Shown here piece by piece: positions 1-10,300 of a DNA stretch of 64,000 bases (positions are counted from its first letter, which is position 1; every line of letters starts with the position of its first letter). The notes under the pieces are model-generated. The model saw only the letters and a program-made list of their open reading frames with translations. It did no database searches and was not told where the DNA came from. Source of the stretch: Branchiostoma belcheri. Taxonomy: Eukaryota > Chordata > Leptocardii > Amphioxiformes > Branchiostomatidae. The translations under genes were made by a program, and so were the position numbers. The DNA lies in assembly GCF_001625305.1 (NCBI RefSeq), contig NW_017804509.1, positions 467,549-531,548 on the forward strand, given 5' to 3'.

Positions 1-549
1 GCTGAATAAAAGACTTGGTTGTGTAAAAAGAGTCTCTTTACTCAGTGTCTTACCAACCTGATGAAACTATTCACGGAGATGCCAATGATTGTTCTTTCAT
101 ATCCACTTCAAGAGATCAAAGACATGCAACTACATTATAGATTACACCGCTCTTCGTGATCAAAAACAGATGTTTTAATAGATCTTCTAACTTAAAGGAT
201 AAATGGTACACACGTTTTCACGTTTTGGCTGAATGAAGAATCCATGGAAGTAAGGAGAAGAAACTTCGTGAACTAAGGTGACAATTGCAACTTAAAAACT
301 GTTGTATACGTTCTTCTTAATTCTAATTCTTCGTACATTTGAATGTAGCAGTGGCAAAGAGAAGATTCAAATGTCTTCATCAAGTTCGTTATAATTGTAA
401 ATGTCACAATGTCGATTCGTGAGAGCCTGATATAGGAACCCTACAAGTCTGTACACCTTTGAATAAACCATTAACCAATACATCGGTTATTTACCATTAA
501 CCAATAAAGGTTAGACATCCAGATAATGAGATACACAAGGAAATTTTCA

Positions 550-679
550 CTCAAGCAACTGGATAGATTATGAAAGACTGCCAGATGTTTTATTTAGCAT
601 CCACTACGTTTCGTCCGTGACTGTACAGGACCTGACTCGAAACATCCGACAGTTTCCAAAATGTATCCAGTTGCTTGAG
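550..679. repeat. hairpin element with CTCAAGCAACTGGATA arms
   Basis: Inverted arms CTCAAGCAACTGGATA (550-565) and its complement (664-679) flank about 100 bases. The same arm recurs at 34921, 49150-49205 and 59467, so this is a small interspersed palindromic element. I see no gene in 1-842; the stretch is downstream of the minus-strand sulfotransferase and may hold its 3' UTR, but no convincing minus-strand poly(A) signal stood out. Confidence 0.6.
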
Positions 680-842
680 TAACAACTGACTTTTGCATTT
701 CCAACATTATGCTAGATACAGGAATAGAGTGTATGTGTCGTCCTATCAGATGCTTCATACATTATCATTATTATTCTAGATAGGGAAAGGCACTGTTTGT
801 ATAGTCCTCTCAGATGCTTTTTTCTCACATTAACAGTCTCTT

Positions 843-3800
843 TTACAGCTGCAGCTCGTCCTCCCACACTTTAACAATGTCCCTTACAGTCTGGTGGAAG
901 GGAAAACTGTAGGCTACATAATCAAAAGCGTACATTCTGCCCAGCTGCCTGATGTGTTTCAGCGGGATATTAGCGTACATGGCCGCCATGTTGTTACCAG
1001 CGCGCCTAGCGGATTGCTTTGGTGGTGCAACCTTCTCGATGATGCCGGTCTTCTGCATGATGTACCTGACGTCATCACTCATGGTCTCCAAGTGGCCGAT
1101 GTAGTCATAGCGAATCTGCAAGGACAGTCGTCATATAGGCTTTTTAATAGCTGTATCTGTATAGCCGGTATAACCGCTCTTCGGCCTAACAGCTTCTGTA
1201 TCTGTATAGCCGATATAACCGCCCTTCGGCGTAACACACCAGCTTCTGTATCTGTATAGCCGGTATAACCGACCTTCGGCCTAACAGCTTCTGTATTTGT
1301 ATAGCCGATATAACCGCCCTTCGGCGTAACATACCAGCTTCTGTATCTGTATAGCCGGTATAACCGCCCTTCGGCGTAACACACCAGCTTTTGTATCTGT
1401 ATTGCCGGTATAACCGTCCTTCGGCGTAACACACCAGCTTTTGTATCTGTATTGCCGGTATAACCGCCCTTCTTCGTAACACACCAGCTTCGCACATTCG
1501 TAGAAAACTATTTTTGTTGGTCTCCAGACAGATCCCAGCTGTCAAACAAACAGGTGACCACCATGGTTACTGCTTGGATTAGATTTCACAATGTAACAAG
1601 GTGGCTCCGGGCTTCAGGAGATCGCGAAGGGCGACAAACGCAAGTGCAAAAAAAAACACAAATTAGAAACGTAACATTTGCAAAGCTAATACATAATGTT
1701 TACCTTTGCATATATGGTCTGCTCAAAAACACATTCATACGTATATGGTGACAGGAGTCTAAATCCCTCCTGCTATAAAATTACAACATGATATAACCCA
1801 ACACTAGTTACCACGGTGACAGGCGTCTGGTCCTGGCGTCATTGACATTATTTGTTTGGAGAATAAGAGGAGGAAGAAGAAGAAACAAAAACAAAGTGCA
1901 AAAACAACATATTTTCCTTGACTAACCTGACAAGGATGACAGATCAGGTGCTGAGGCTGCCAGTGTATATTGAAGTACCGCTCCTCTCCCGTCAGCACAC
2001 CGCGCACGAACTCCGCAAACGTCACGTTCAGTCGGACCTTGGAGGGAGACGCATGGGTCGCCATCTTCTGCCATCTGTGAGTGGGGTGTGTGGATGGAAC
2101 GAGTGAAAGAATTTGAGTGAATGAGTGAACGAGCCAACAAGTAAATGAGAGAGTGATTTGGTGAATGAATGATTGAATATGAATGGGTGAGTAAGAGTAA
2201 GTGAATGAATGAGTGAGGGAGTGAGTGAGTGAATGAATGAGTGAATGAGTAAGTGAATTAGTAAGAGTGACTGAGTTAATGAGTGAGTGAGTTAATGAGT
2301 GAGTGAGCGAGTGAGTGAATGGGTGAGTAAATGAATGAGTGAATGAATGAGTGAGTGAATGAGTAAGAGAGTACGTGAGTGGGAGAGTGAGTGAATGATT
2401 AAGTGAGCGAGTGTGTAAGTGACTGAGTTAATGAGTGAGTTAATGAGTGAATGACTGAGTTAATGAGTGTGAGTGTGTGTGAGAGTGAGAGAGTGAGTGG
2501 ATGAGTTTATGAATGAGTGAGTGACTGAGTGACTGAGTGATGGAGTGAATAACACGAACCTGTCCGCATCGTTGGGCGTCCTGACTTCCAGGAAGTGTTT
2601 ACCGTAGTTGTTCTCGTATTCCCGGACGCCCCGTCCGTACATGAACTTGTCCTGGTAAGCGGACAGCAGTCTCTCCAGCGGCTCACGCACGATCATGAAC
2701 TTGGTGTAGTTCGTCAGGCGGTGGGTCAGGCCGGGGGAACCAGAAGGGAATCTGTGGCAATTTTTAATGATTATTAATGATTATGGAAATGTAGTCAGTA
2801 AATTAATCAACTATTTTTGATTTTGAATGCAGTGGAATTCGTAATTTGAAGCAATGAAGCATGAAGAAAAAAGCGATACATCTAATTATCTTCAAATGAC
2901 ATGTAACCAAACATCCAGTAACAGGATGAAATGTTAGTTTTCAGAGTGATGCTTTTGGACTCTCCGAGATGTGATGATTACTAGTATTCTTCTGGAGGCA
3001 GTTTTGACAAGTTAAGTTGCTATTGGGGACTATGGATGATGGAGCGAGATCCAACTGTACAATAATGACTTCCCTTCGTGATCACTCACTGGCTTAGGTC
3101 CTTGAAAGCTCCCTGGTCGTGCAGTCCGTTCTTCCTGATGTAGTCGTAGTTTGGGTCCACCTTGGCTAGGATCTGCTTCATGGTGGTGCTTCCGGCCTTC
3201 GCCACGTCACAGTACACCAGCCGGTACGGGTCGTTATACCGTAACTTGTGCAGCTTCCTCGGCGGCGGGGGAGGGCCCTGTTGAGAAAAGAAAATTTACG
3301 ATTCTTGGTGGGAAATGTGCAGATGCTGTCACATTGGCGCACCAAATCTCAAGTGTGTTTTGGGCACACATTTTGACAGATTATATATTATATATATAAT
3401 TAGCCGAAGAAGTTTGATGGGCCTCACTCCACCATACAGGGAAAGGAAGATGGTGTAAAGTGCCTTTCCCAAGGGCACAAAGATTCGAAGATTGGAACGA
3501 AAATGAATAGAAACAGTGGGGGTCGCTGGAAGACAGACGAAGAATGTCCAGACTTTGCATGATGTACAAAATGACTAATAAACTGGTGGACGTACCGACT
3601 ACTAAGTATATGATACCAGCCCAGAAAAGAACAAGAAACAGTTATGCCTTCAAATATAAAAGTTATCAACCAAGAATTGACGTGTTCAAAAACTCGTATT
3701 TTTCAATAACTATCGTGCAGTGGAAGTTGTTGCCACCAAAGTTGGGGCATCATCACTTGAAAGCTTTAAACAACTCCTGCAATTAAATGTGCAAAAATGG

Positions 3801-4799
3801 GTGTAAAAGGTCGTTCGGTGTAAGCCAGCTGCCGCCGCGCCGCCAGCCTGCGAAGATGGTGTGTAACACCGAAGGGCGGTTATACCGGCTAAACCAACAC
3901 ATACAGAAACAGCTGTGTTACACCGATTGGCGGTTATACCATGTAGTACCAGTTAGTGATCTAAAAATGCTGAATTCTTGCCTTCATGTTGAACCTCTGA
4001 CACGCCCTGTGTAGAGCTTCCCTCCTGTCCTGGTGGATATTCGCCATGCGAGTTTCCCACTCCGACTCCGTCTCCCTTCCCAGTAGTCGACTCTCCCAGC
4101 CAGGCGGGAGTTCTCCTAATATGGGGTGTTTAAAGTTAAAACTTTAGATCCAACACAAAAAATTCTCTCACCTAGAGCTTTCGACCAGTCACTCTGGTCT
4201 TCCTCAGTAGACTGACCCAGTGAAGCGTGTCACGTGGCTTCTTTGAAGTGTGACGTCAACGCTGGGTCAAAGGTATAGGGTAGACGATGGCGACCCCCGT
4301 CGCGGTTCAATGGAAGGTAATATGGGGTGTTTGCGACCACTTGATTATGACGTTTCAATCTTTGGTCAAGTACAAAAGTAGGCAATCTTAGATCAAACCT
4401 TCTTAATAACGCTTGATAAAGATTTCCGATGTAAGGAAAGTTTAATCATTCTTACCATCATCATGCGAAGGTTTTGGAGAGAACTGGACGTGCGTACATT
4501 AGCAAATACATTAAAACAAATACGCATGGAGAGTCGCAATGGACGATGGACCCAACAACACAATTTTCAAGTCAACTGAAAAGAGAAAAATCATACTAAT
4601 AACAATCCCTAAAAAAGAAACCCGTATGTCCTTAAACTGCAACAGTCTAAAGAAATAATCCACGTAAACTATATATTATAAGTAATAAGACTTTACCCGA
4701 GTCCTGGTACAGTCGATGGAGACTGGGTCTGAAGAAGGCGGTGATCATCACTACAATCACAAGGTACAGGACCATGGGCACTCCAAGGTTCTTAAACAT
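843..4799 (-). CDS. Carbohydrate sulfotransferase, HNK-1ST/CHST8-14 type (gene 1)
   Basis: Six coding exons on the minus strand: 4803-4697 (ATG at 4799), 4115-3982, 3277-3090, 2751-2560, 2074-1927, 1115-843; about 345 residues and phase-consistent throughout. It is a type II Golgi protein: the start exon reads MFKNLGVPMVLYLVIVVM, a signal anchor. CDVAKAGSTTMKQIL fits the 5'-phosphosulfate loop and [17 protein letters not shown] the 3'-phosphate loop of PAPS-dependent Sulfotransfer_2 enzymes; a conserved HWQPQHLICHPCQ motif follows. Length is normal for the family. N-glycosylation sites NYT and NVT are visible. The known family role is sulfate transfer from PAPS to glycan hydroxyls in the Golgi; the acceptor cannot be read from sequence. 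The exon 2 donor is GC (AAG|GCAAGA). The ATG exon begins at an acceptor (TGTACACAG|ATCC), so an unseen 5' UTR exon lies upstream. Its paralogue is head-to-head at 7368-11660. Confidence 0.88.
1149..1485. repeat. Minisatellite, seven 45-50 bp units, in last intron of gene 1
   Basis: Seven units of the form TGTATCTGTATAGCCGGTAT followed by an AACCGCCCTTCGGCGTAAC-type half, alternating between about 45 bp (units 1 and 3) and 50 bp (the others). Single degenerate copies occur at about 3860-3955, 8462-8500, 10017-10075 and 15655-15700, so the array probably grew from one interspersed repeat. It sits within 35 bp of the last acceptor of gene 1 (1116). Confidence 0.85.
1665..1870. repeat. Interspersed repeat (GTAACATTTGCAAAGC family)
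   Basis: Shares blocks with 17240-17435, 20457-20760 and 61690-61805: a GTAACATTTGCAAAGC-like start, AAATCCCTCCTGCTATAAAAT, and a GTTACCATGGTGACAG-like segment. No coding potential is seen and the family is not identified. Confidence 0.5.
2107..2550. repeat. Degenerate (GTGA)n microsatellite
   Basis: About 440 bases of GAGTGAATGAGTGA-type repeats in the intron between exons 4 and 5 of gene 1, ending about 10 bases before the exon 4 donor (2559). Open frames across it (SLTHSLTH-like) are repeat artefacts. Confidence 0.95.
3540..3785 (+). mobile_element. Non-LTR retrotransposon fragment, ORF2 C-terminus
   Basis: The plus frame reads [13 protein letters not shown] then PAQKRTRNS and a DVFKNSYFSITIVQW-like segment. 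This is the pattern near the C-terminus of CR1/L2-like reverse transcriptases (MLYKI..GLV...RTR..H...SFFPRTI..WN). It lies in an intron of gene 1, antisense to the gene. Related fragments are at 8740-9000 (minus), 35955-36330 (minus) and 59085-59210 (plus). Confidence 0.6.
4132..4316. mobile_element. Fold-back element family A, copy 1, with 15-bp target duplication
   Basis: Contains the family core (CTAGAGCTTTCGACCAGTCA, GTCACGTGGCTTCTTTGAAG, TGACGTCAACGCTGGGTCA). Flanked by direct repeats TAATATGGGGTGTTT at 4117-4131 and 4318-4332. The near flank overlaps the acceptor of gene 1 exon 2 (4116). Confidence 0.75.
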
Positions 4800-5297
4800 G
4801 GATCTGTGTACAAACAAACAAAGTAAACAACTAATGATGCCACCACGACCACAAGGTACAGGACCATGGGTACTCCCAGGTTCTTAAACATGGATCTGTG
4901 TACAAATAAACAAACACGTAAATAAAAAAATAATTATGTCATCATAAACATGATGTACAGAATCATGGGCACTGCCAGGTTCTTGAGCATGGATCTATAG
5001 TACAAAGAAACAAACAAACAAACAAATAAGCAGACAATGATGTCACCACAACCACAAGGTACAGGACCATGGGTATTCCCAGGTTCTTCAACATGGATCT
5101 GTGTACAGACAAACAAACAATGATTTTACCACTTTCGCCAGGTACAGGACCATGGATGCTGCCAGATTCTTCAAAGTGGATCTGTTTACAGAGAAAACAA
5201 ATAAACAAACAAACAAACAACGATGATGTGAACAGGGCCATGACCACAAGGTTCTGAGGATCAGTCAGATTCTTCAACATGGGTCCAGCTGCGTACA
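4797..5297 (-). repeat. Tandem array of degenerate copies of gene 1's signal-anchor exon
   Basis: Beyond the real exon (ATG 4799), five further minus-strand copies lie at about 4840-4895, 4938-4995, 5040-5105, 5125-5180 and 5228-5290. Each encodes a variant of MFKNLGVPMVLYLV (MLKNLAVPMILYIM, MLKNLGIPMVLYLV and so on). Most keep the acceptor TGTACACAG|ATCC before the ATG; the two outermost are more diverged (AACAG|ATCC with no ATG, and CGCAG|CTGGACCC). None keeps the downstream half or the GTAAAG donor. They are separated by AAAC-rich tracts, which read as polypyrimidine on the minus strand. Confidence 0.8.
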
Positions 5298-5424
5298 AAC
5301 AAACAGCTCAGTCCACGGTACACGGACTGTAATAGACAGAAAAAATGTAGTCAAGAAAACTCTTGTCTCTCCTGTCTAGTTTTCCCTCTTTCTTGATTTC
5401 GTTGTAACCCAATCAAAAACGGGA

Positions 5425-6195
5425 CGCAGCAATTGTGTCAGAAATCTCACAACCAAAAAGGAAAACAAAGGAACCTGGACGTACCTCCAAGACGACGGCA
5501 TCGCAAGACGATAGGACTGGACGCCCGGGAAGTTTGTTTGTTAGGATGTTCTGTGGTGTTCCCTTCTGATTCAAAATAGAAACCATGTTTCCTCACCTGC
5601 GGTTCAGGTGTTCAGCCTTACCTGGACTAGGGATGGTTCAGTTGATATTGTTGGAGAGGAAGATGGTTAGCAATGGCCATGCCATTTGGGAATCTCCTTC
5701 AAGTTTTGTAAGTCAAATACACGCACACACACGTACCACCAAATCTGCACTAGTGACTTCTGCATAAGGGCCACCTGTCCATTGTGGCCATTGTCCATTG
5801 TGGCCATGGACGCAGCAATTGTGGCAGAAATCTCACAACCAAAAAGTAAAAGAGGGGAACCTGGACGTACCTCCAAGACGACGGCATCGCAAGACGATGC
5901 GAGTGGACGCCCGGGAAGTTTGTTTGTTTGGATGTTGGGATGCTCTGTGATGTTCCCTTCTGATTCAAAGTAAAACCATGTTTCCTCACCTGCGACTCAG
6001 GTGTTCTGCATTACCTGGACTAGGGATGGTTCAGTAGATATAGTTGGGGAGGGGGATGATTAGCAATGGCCATTCCATTTGGGAATCATCTTCAAGTTTT
6101 GTAAGTCAAACACACGCACACACACGTACAACCAAATCTGTACTTGTCTAGTGACTTCTGCATAAGGACCACCTGTCCATTGTGGCCATTGTCTT
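5425..6195. repeat. Two-copy tandem duplication, about 386-398 bp unit
   Basis: CGCAGCAATTGTG begins copy 1 at 5425 and copy 2 at 5811. Both copies share CTGGACGTACCTCCAAGACG, GGACGCCCGGGAAGTTTGTT and a CATAAGG(G/A)CCACCTGTCC end (5763 and 6161). On the minus strand both contain a donor-like GGAG|GTACGTCC, so each could carry a non-coding 5' exon of gene 1; that is speculative. Confidence 0.8.
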
Positions 6196-6772
6196 GCCGT
6201 TCCTTATAAATATACTAGTACATGGATCAGCCCTTGCACGCATGCGGCCTACGATCGCGACCAGCCAAAAAAAACCCCTCCCTCGTTGAAGAAAAGATGT
6301 CTGTCTTTTCCATCAGCAATGGTGACATCAAGGTATGGTGTCTGTTTTTCAGTACATAGTTTGTTTGGCAGCTTGCACTCGATCGGATGTCAGTGCATCG
6401 TTTTTGCAACGACTAGGCTTATTTTACCTTTAGGTCAGCTGACGTCTGTAAAGTTGTGTTAATGGCTTGTCTGTTTATGTGTTTGGATTTGTATTTGTGT
6501 CTCTGTCTCTGTGAATGATAATGCTTGTAAAAGGAACAGATACTGAATAGGAGCTATTGCCGGCCAAATTTCAGGTTTTCGAGTCATTTTGCATTTCAAC
6601 GATTTGATGGGGGTCGGACACTTTTTTCCACTACACCTCATACGAATGATCGCTGTTTTTGTTTAGGTCATATATATGGAAATCATGTCAAGATATATAT
6701 ATTTTATTTGAAAACATTTGCGAGGCAAATGACAGAATTGTCGTCCACTTTTTGCCTACCACTCGCAGGCCG

Positions 6773-7089
6773 TGACGTCATGGCAACCGCTCATATTACG
6801 TCACTAGCACCATGTTGAATTGAAGTGTCCAAATGCAAATATACCAAAATCCAAAAGGTTTAAGCGTCCAACATGGCGGCCAACACTTACGTTATAGTCA
6901 TAATCTATTTCCCAGCCCAGACCTCCGGACAGATTTAAGCTGACGTCATTGGTGACGTGCATCCTCCTCGCGGCCTGCGTCACCGTCGCCATGGTAACGA
7001 AGTATAACCAGCTGACGTCAGCGATCCCGTCAATCATTGCGGTTCCGCTACAGAGGGCAAGGGTCGGAGAGACCAAAGGTACGACGTCA
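6773..7089. promoter_or_regulatory. CRE-like site cluster between the divergent sulfotransferase genes
   Basis: Perfect TGACGTCA at 6773-6780, 6941-6948 and 7013-7020, plus near matches TTACGTCA (6796-6803), TGACGTGC (6953-6960) and GACGTCA (7083-7089). Six sites in about 320 bp lie in the 2.6 kb head-to-head intergenic region. CREB/ATF proteins bind this octamer; a shared bidirectional promoter is an inference. A minus-strand open frame ending in AAC|GTAAGTG at about 6894 overlaps and may be a 5' exon. Confidence 0.45.
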
Positions 7090-7367
7090 TACTTCTACTA
7101 ACATTCCTAATATGGTAGAAAGTAGCGCTGATGAATATATGCATGATATCGTTTCGAGTTTGTGTAAATTTTCTCAAAATCAATATCCTAAGAGTCCATT
7201 TAATGTATTGCCGTTCAACTTCCCCTTAATTTCGTTTTGAACATACAATAATGATGCAATTTGCTTGTTGAAAATGCAATTTTGAATCTTTGAAGGCCCT
7301 CTAAATACCCATAATCTCTTTTCTCTTAATTCCCACAACAACAACTTGTTATGCTCATATAATCCAG

Positions 7368-10300
7368 TAGACGCAGACCAGTCTATGGACGAGAATGATC
7401 TAGCAGCCCAAGAAACCCACCAAAACGGGGAGACGCCAGAGCAACATGCTAACATTACCAAGAGAGACACCATGTGGTTAAATTCTTCATTCCCAGAAGA
7501 AGATATAGAAGAGGAGTTATCACCAGTCAGGGGAGACACCTTGCGTAAATCTAACGCACTGCAGATGCAGACACCCCTGCAGAAGGGAGCGGGAGAAGAG
7601 AAGTGGGAAGCGTGGCTCGCACGGATGGAAGAAGTGCACGCTGCTCGGAGAGCCACCGTGCGGCGAGCCTGCAAACGGCACAATATCAAGGTATGTACTA
7701 GTAACTGATGACTTACACATTTAACTCCAATCATCCCAAAATTTTTTCAAGCGTGGAATGGAATGAGTGGGCGTGATGCCCAATGAGGGTCTTAGTGAGT
7801 GAGTGAGTGAGTGAGTGAGTGAGTGAGTGAGTGAGTGAGTGGGCGAGTGAGTGAGTGAGTGAGTGAGTGAGTGAGTGGGTGAGTGAGTGAGTGAGTGAGT
7901 GAGTGAGTGAGTGAGTGAGTGAGTGAGTGAGTGGGTGGGTGAGTGAGTGAGTGAGTGAGAGTGAACGAGAGCAAGATTGCCCTCGTTCTGAGTGAATGAA
8001 TGAATTAATGAAAGAGTAAATGTATAGAGTGAATGGATGAAGGAGAGAGTAAATGAATGAATGGAGTGAATGAAAGAATGAGGTGAATAAATGAAGGGAT
8101 GAACGATTCAGAGAATGAATGAATGAGTTAGTGAGTGAGTAAATGAATGAATGAATGAATGAATGAAGGAGTGAATGATTCGGCGAATGAATGAAGGAAG
8201 GAGTGGATGGGTGGTTACTAAACTGATTGGATGCGGATAAGAATACCATTCCATGGCCCTTCCCAATCCCTCCTCTTCTCCCTCTTCTGGAAGTGGCGTA
8301 TTTGCTCACATGGTGTCTCTCTTGGTAACGTTTGCATGTTCCAGGGCCCTCTCCCCCCACCCCGGCGGCTGCACAAGCTGCGGTATAACGACCCTTACAG
8401 GACAGTTTTCTGTGACGTCGCCAAGTCGGGAAGTACGACCATGAAGAACATCCTGGCGCAGGTATCTGTATAGCCGGTATACCCTTCAACGTCTAACTCT
8501 TAACATCTAATCTATCTATCATGAAAGATCATCTGTGTTGGTAGTTACATGTTGAAAGTTAAAACTTTTGTTCCAACACAAAAAATTCTCTCACCTAGAG
8601 CTTTCGACCAGTCACCCTGGTCTTCCTCAGTAGACTGACCCAGTGAGGCTTGTCACGTGGCTTCTTTGAAGTGTGACGTCAACACTGGGTCAAAGGTATC
8701 TGGTAGACGATGTCGACCCTCGTCGCGGTTCAATCTATCTAATCAACGTGTCTAATGAAAATGCCTCTACTGTACTTGGTGTACAGTTCCACTCTGCGAT
8801 ACGTTCTAGGAAAGAATGAGGTTTTGAACACCTCAATCTTGGTAATGGTTGATAACTCTGGTACTTCGAAGGCATGGCTATTTCTTGTTCTCTTCTGAGC
8901 TGGTATTAGGTACTTAGTGATTGGTACGTCCACCAGTTTATTAGTCATTTTGTACATCATGCCTAGTCTGGACATTTTTCTTCTGTCTTCCAGTGCACTC
9001 ATTGTAGGTTTCTTTTCATTCAGGTCGACCCCAACTACAAATACATCCAGAAGTTCGGTGTCTACGACCCAAAGGCATTCAAAGACCTCAGCAGGTAAAG
9101 CATGCTGTCGTTACCTTAGATTTTCATTCGTCTTGTATGACGTCTGAGTCGTAGATGTGTCGTTCGACAGGTATGACAGGTTTCCGAATCTTAGATGTGT
9201 CGTACGAAAGGCTTGTCGCAGTCGTGAACGTGTTCCGTGAAATGAAGCTGTCTTATGACAGAGCAGCGTAGTCTATCGTGTGATTTGTCGTCAGTTTGTT
9301 CTATCTTAGCCTCTACCAGGCTACGGGAGGCGGCTGAAAGAGTAGAAATCGGCCAAATAGAGAGATAACATGCCAAGGGAGTTGGTCTACTGGAGAGGCA
9401 AAATGTTCCCTCCAGCATACCAGCTCCTGGCCCTTGGCATGTTATATCTCTATTTGGCCGATTTCCACTCTTTCCAGCCGCCTCCCGAAGCCTGATAGAG
9501 GCTAGTTTTATCGCATCTTCGCTCAAAATGGTGGAACAATTTTACCGTACAATCCTTGTGACTCTACGATGAATGGGTGAATGTATAGACGACGACTGCA
9601 ATAAAAGAAAACATCATAGCAGTCAAAAGATACCCCCATCACAAACTTTTTTTCAAACTACAGGTTTAAGGCAGGGTCCCGGGACCTCCGGCACCGCTTG
9701 GAAAATTACACCAAGTTCATGATCGTGAGAGAACCCCTGGAGAGACTCTTGTCCGCCTACCAGGACAAGTTCAGGTAGCATTATCTACATCAATCCACAG
9801 ATACAGGTAAGGGCCTGGTCATATTGGACGTACAACACGATTTAAGCCACACTGTATCTCTGTCATGGCTTGTCCTCGCGAACGAAGATCAGGAAGGTTT
9901 TTCACGCCGGCATGACCTCTGGTGGCTGAATAGGCCGATTCTTGATAAACAAGTCCTGCAACAAGTCCTGCATATCAGTGACTGGTCGATGTTTAAGTTC
10001 CAGCTTCTTCCACTATACTGTATCTCTGTATAGCTGGTATAATCACCCTTCGTCGTAATACACCAGCTTCTAGCTAACATGGAGCGCATTCTGGGGACAG
10101 TCCTGGCTGTTTTGTGACAGGCAATTGTGCCGTCGAGGATCTCGTTGAAAATCCGACGTCAAAAAGTCTTAAGACAAATTCGATGGCCGGCTGAGTAGTC
10201 AAGCTACATCACACACAGACATGTTTGTTCTGCCTACAGGTACGGTCGGGCAGTGGATCTGTTTGAAGCTCTGTACGGGGATCACTTTGTGAAGGGAAGG

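Noticed and set aside
1079-1545. Overlapping minus-strand open frames of 67-138 codons with RRAVIPAIQIQ repeats
   Set aside because: They are translations of the 45-50 bp minisatellite in three frames inside an intron of gene 1.
6804-7076. Minus-strand 90-codon frame with a good donor (AAC|GTAAGTG)
   Set aside because: It could be a 5' exon of gene 1, but joining it to the ATG exon in the matching phase meets a stop, and it overlaps the CRE cluster. Kept only as a possible non-coding exon.
7731-8489. Long minus-strand open frame rich in SLTHSLTH
   Set aside because: It is the (GTGA)n microsatellite read in frame, running antisense through a real exon of gene 2.
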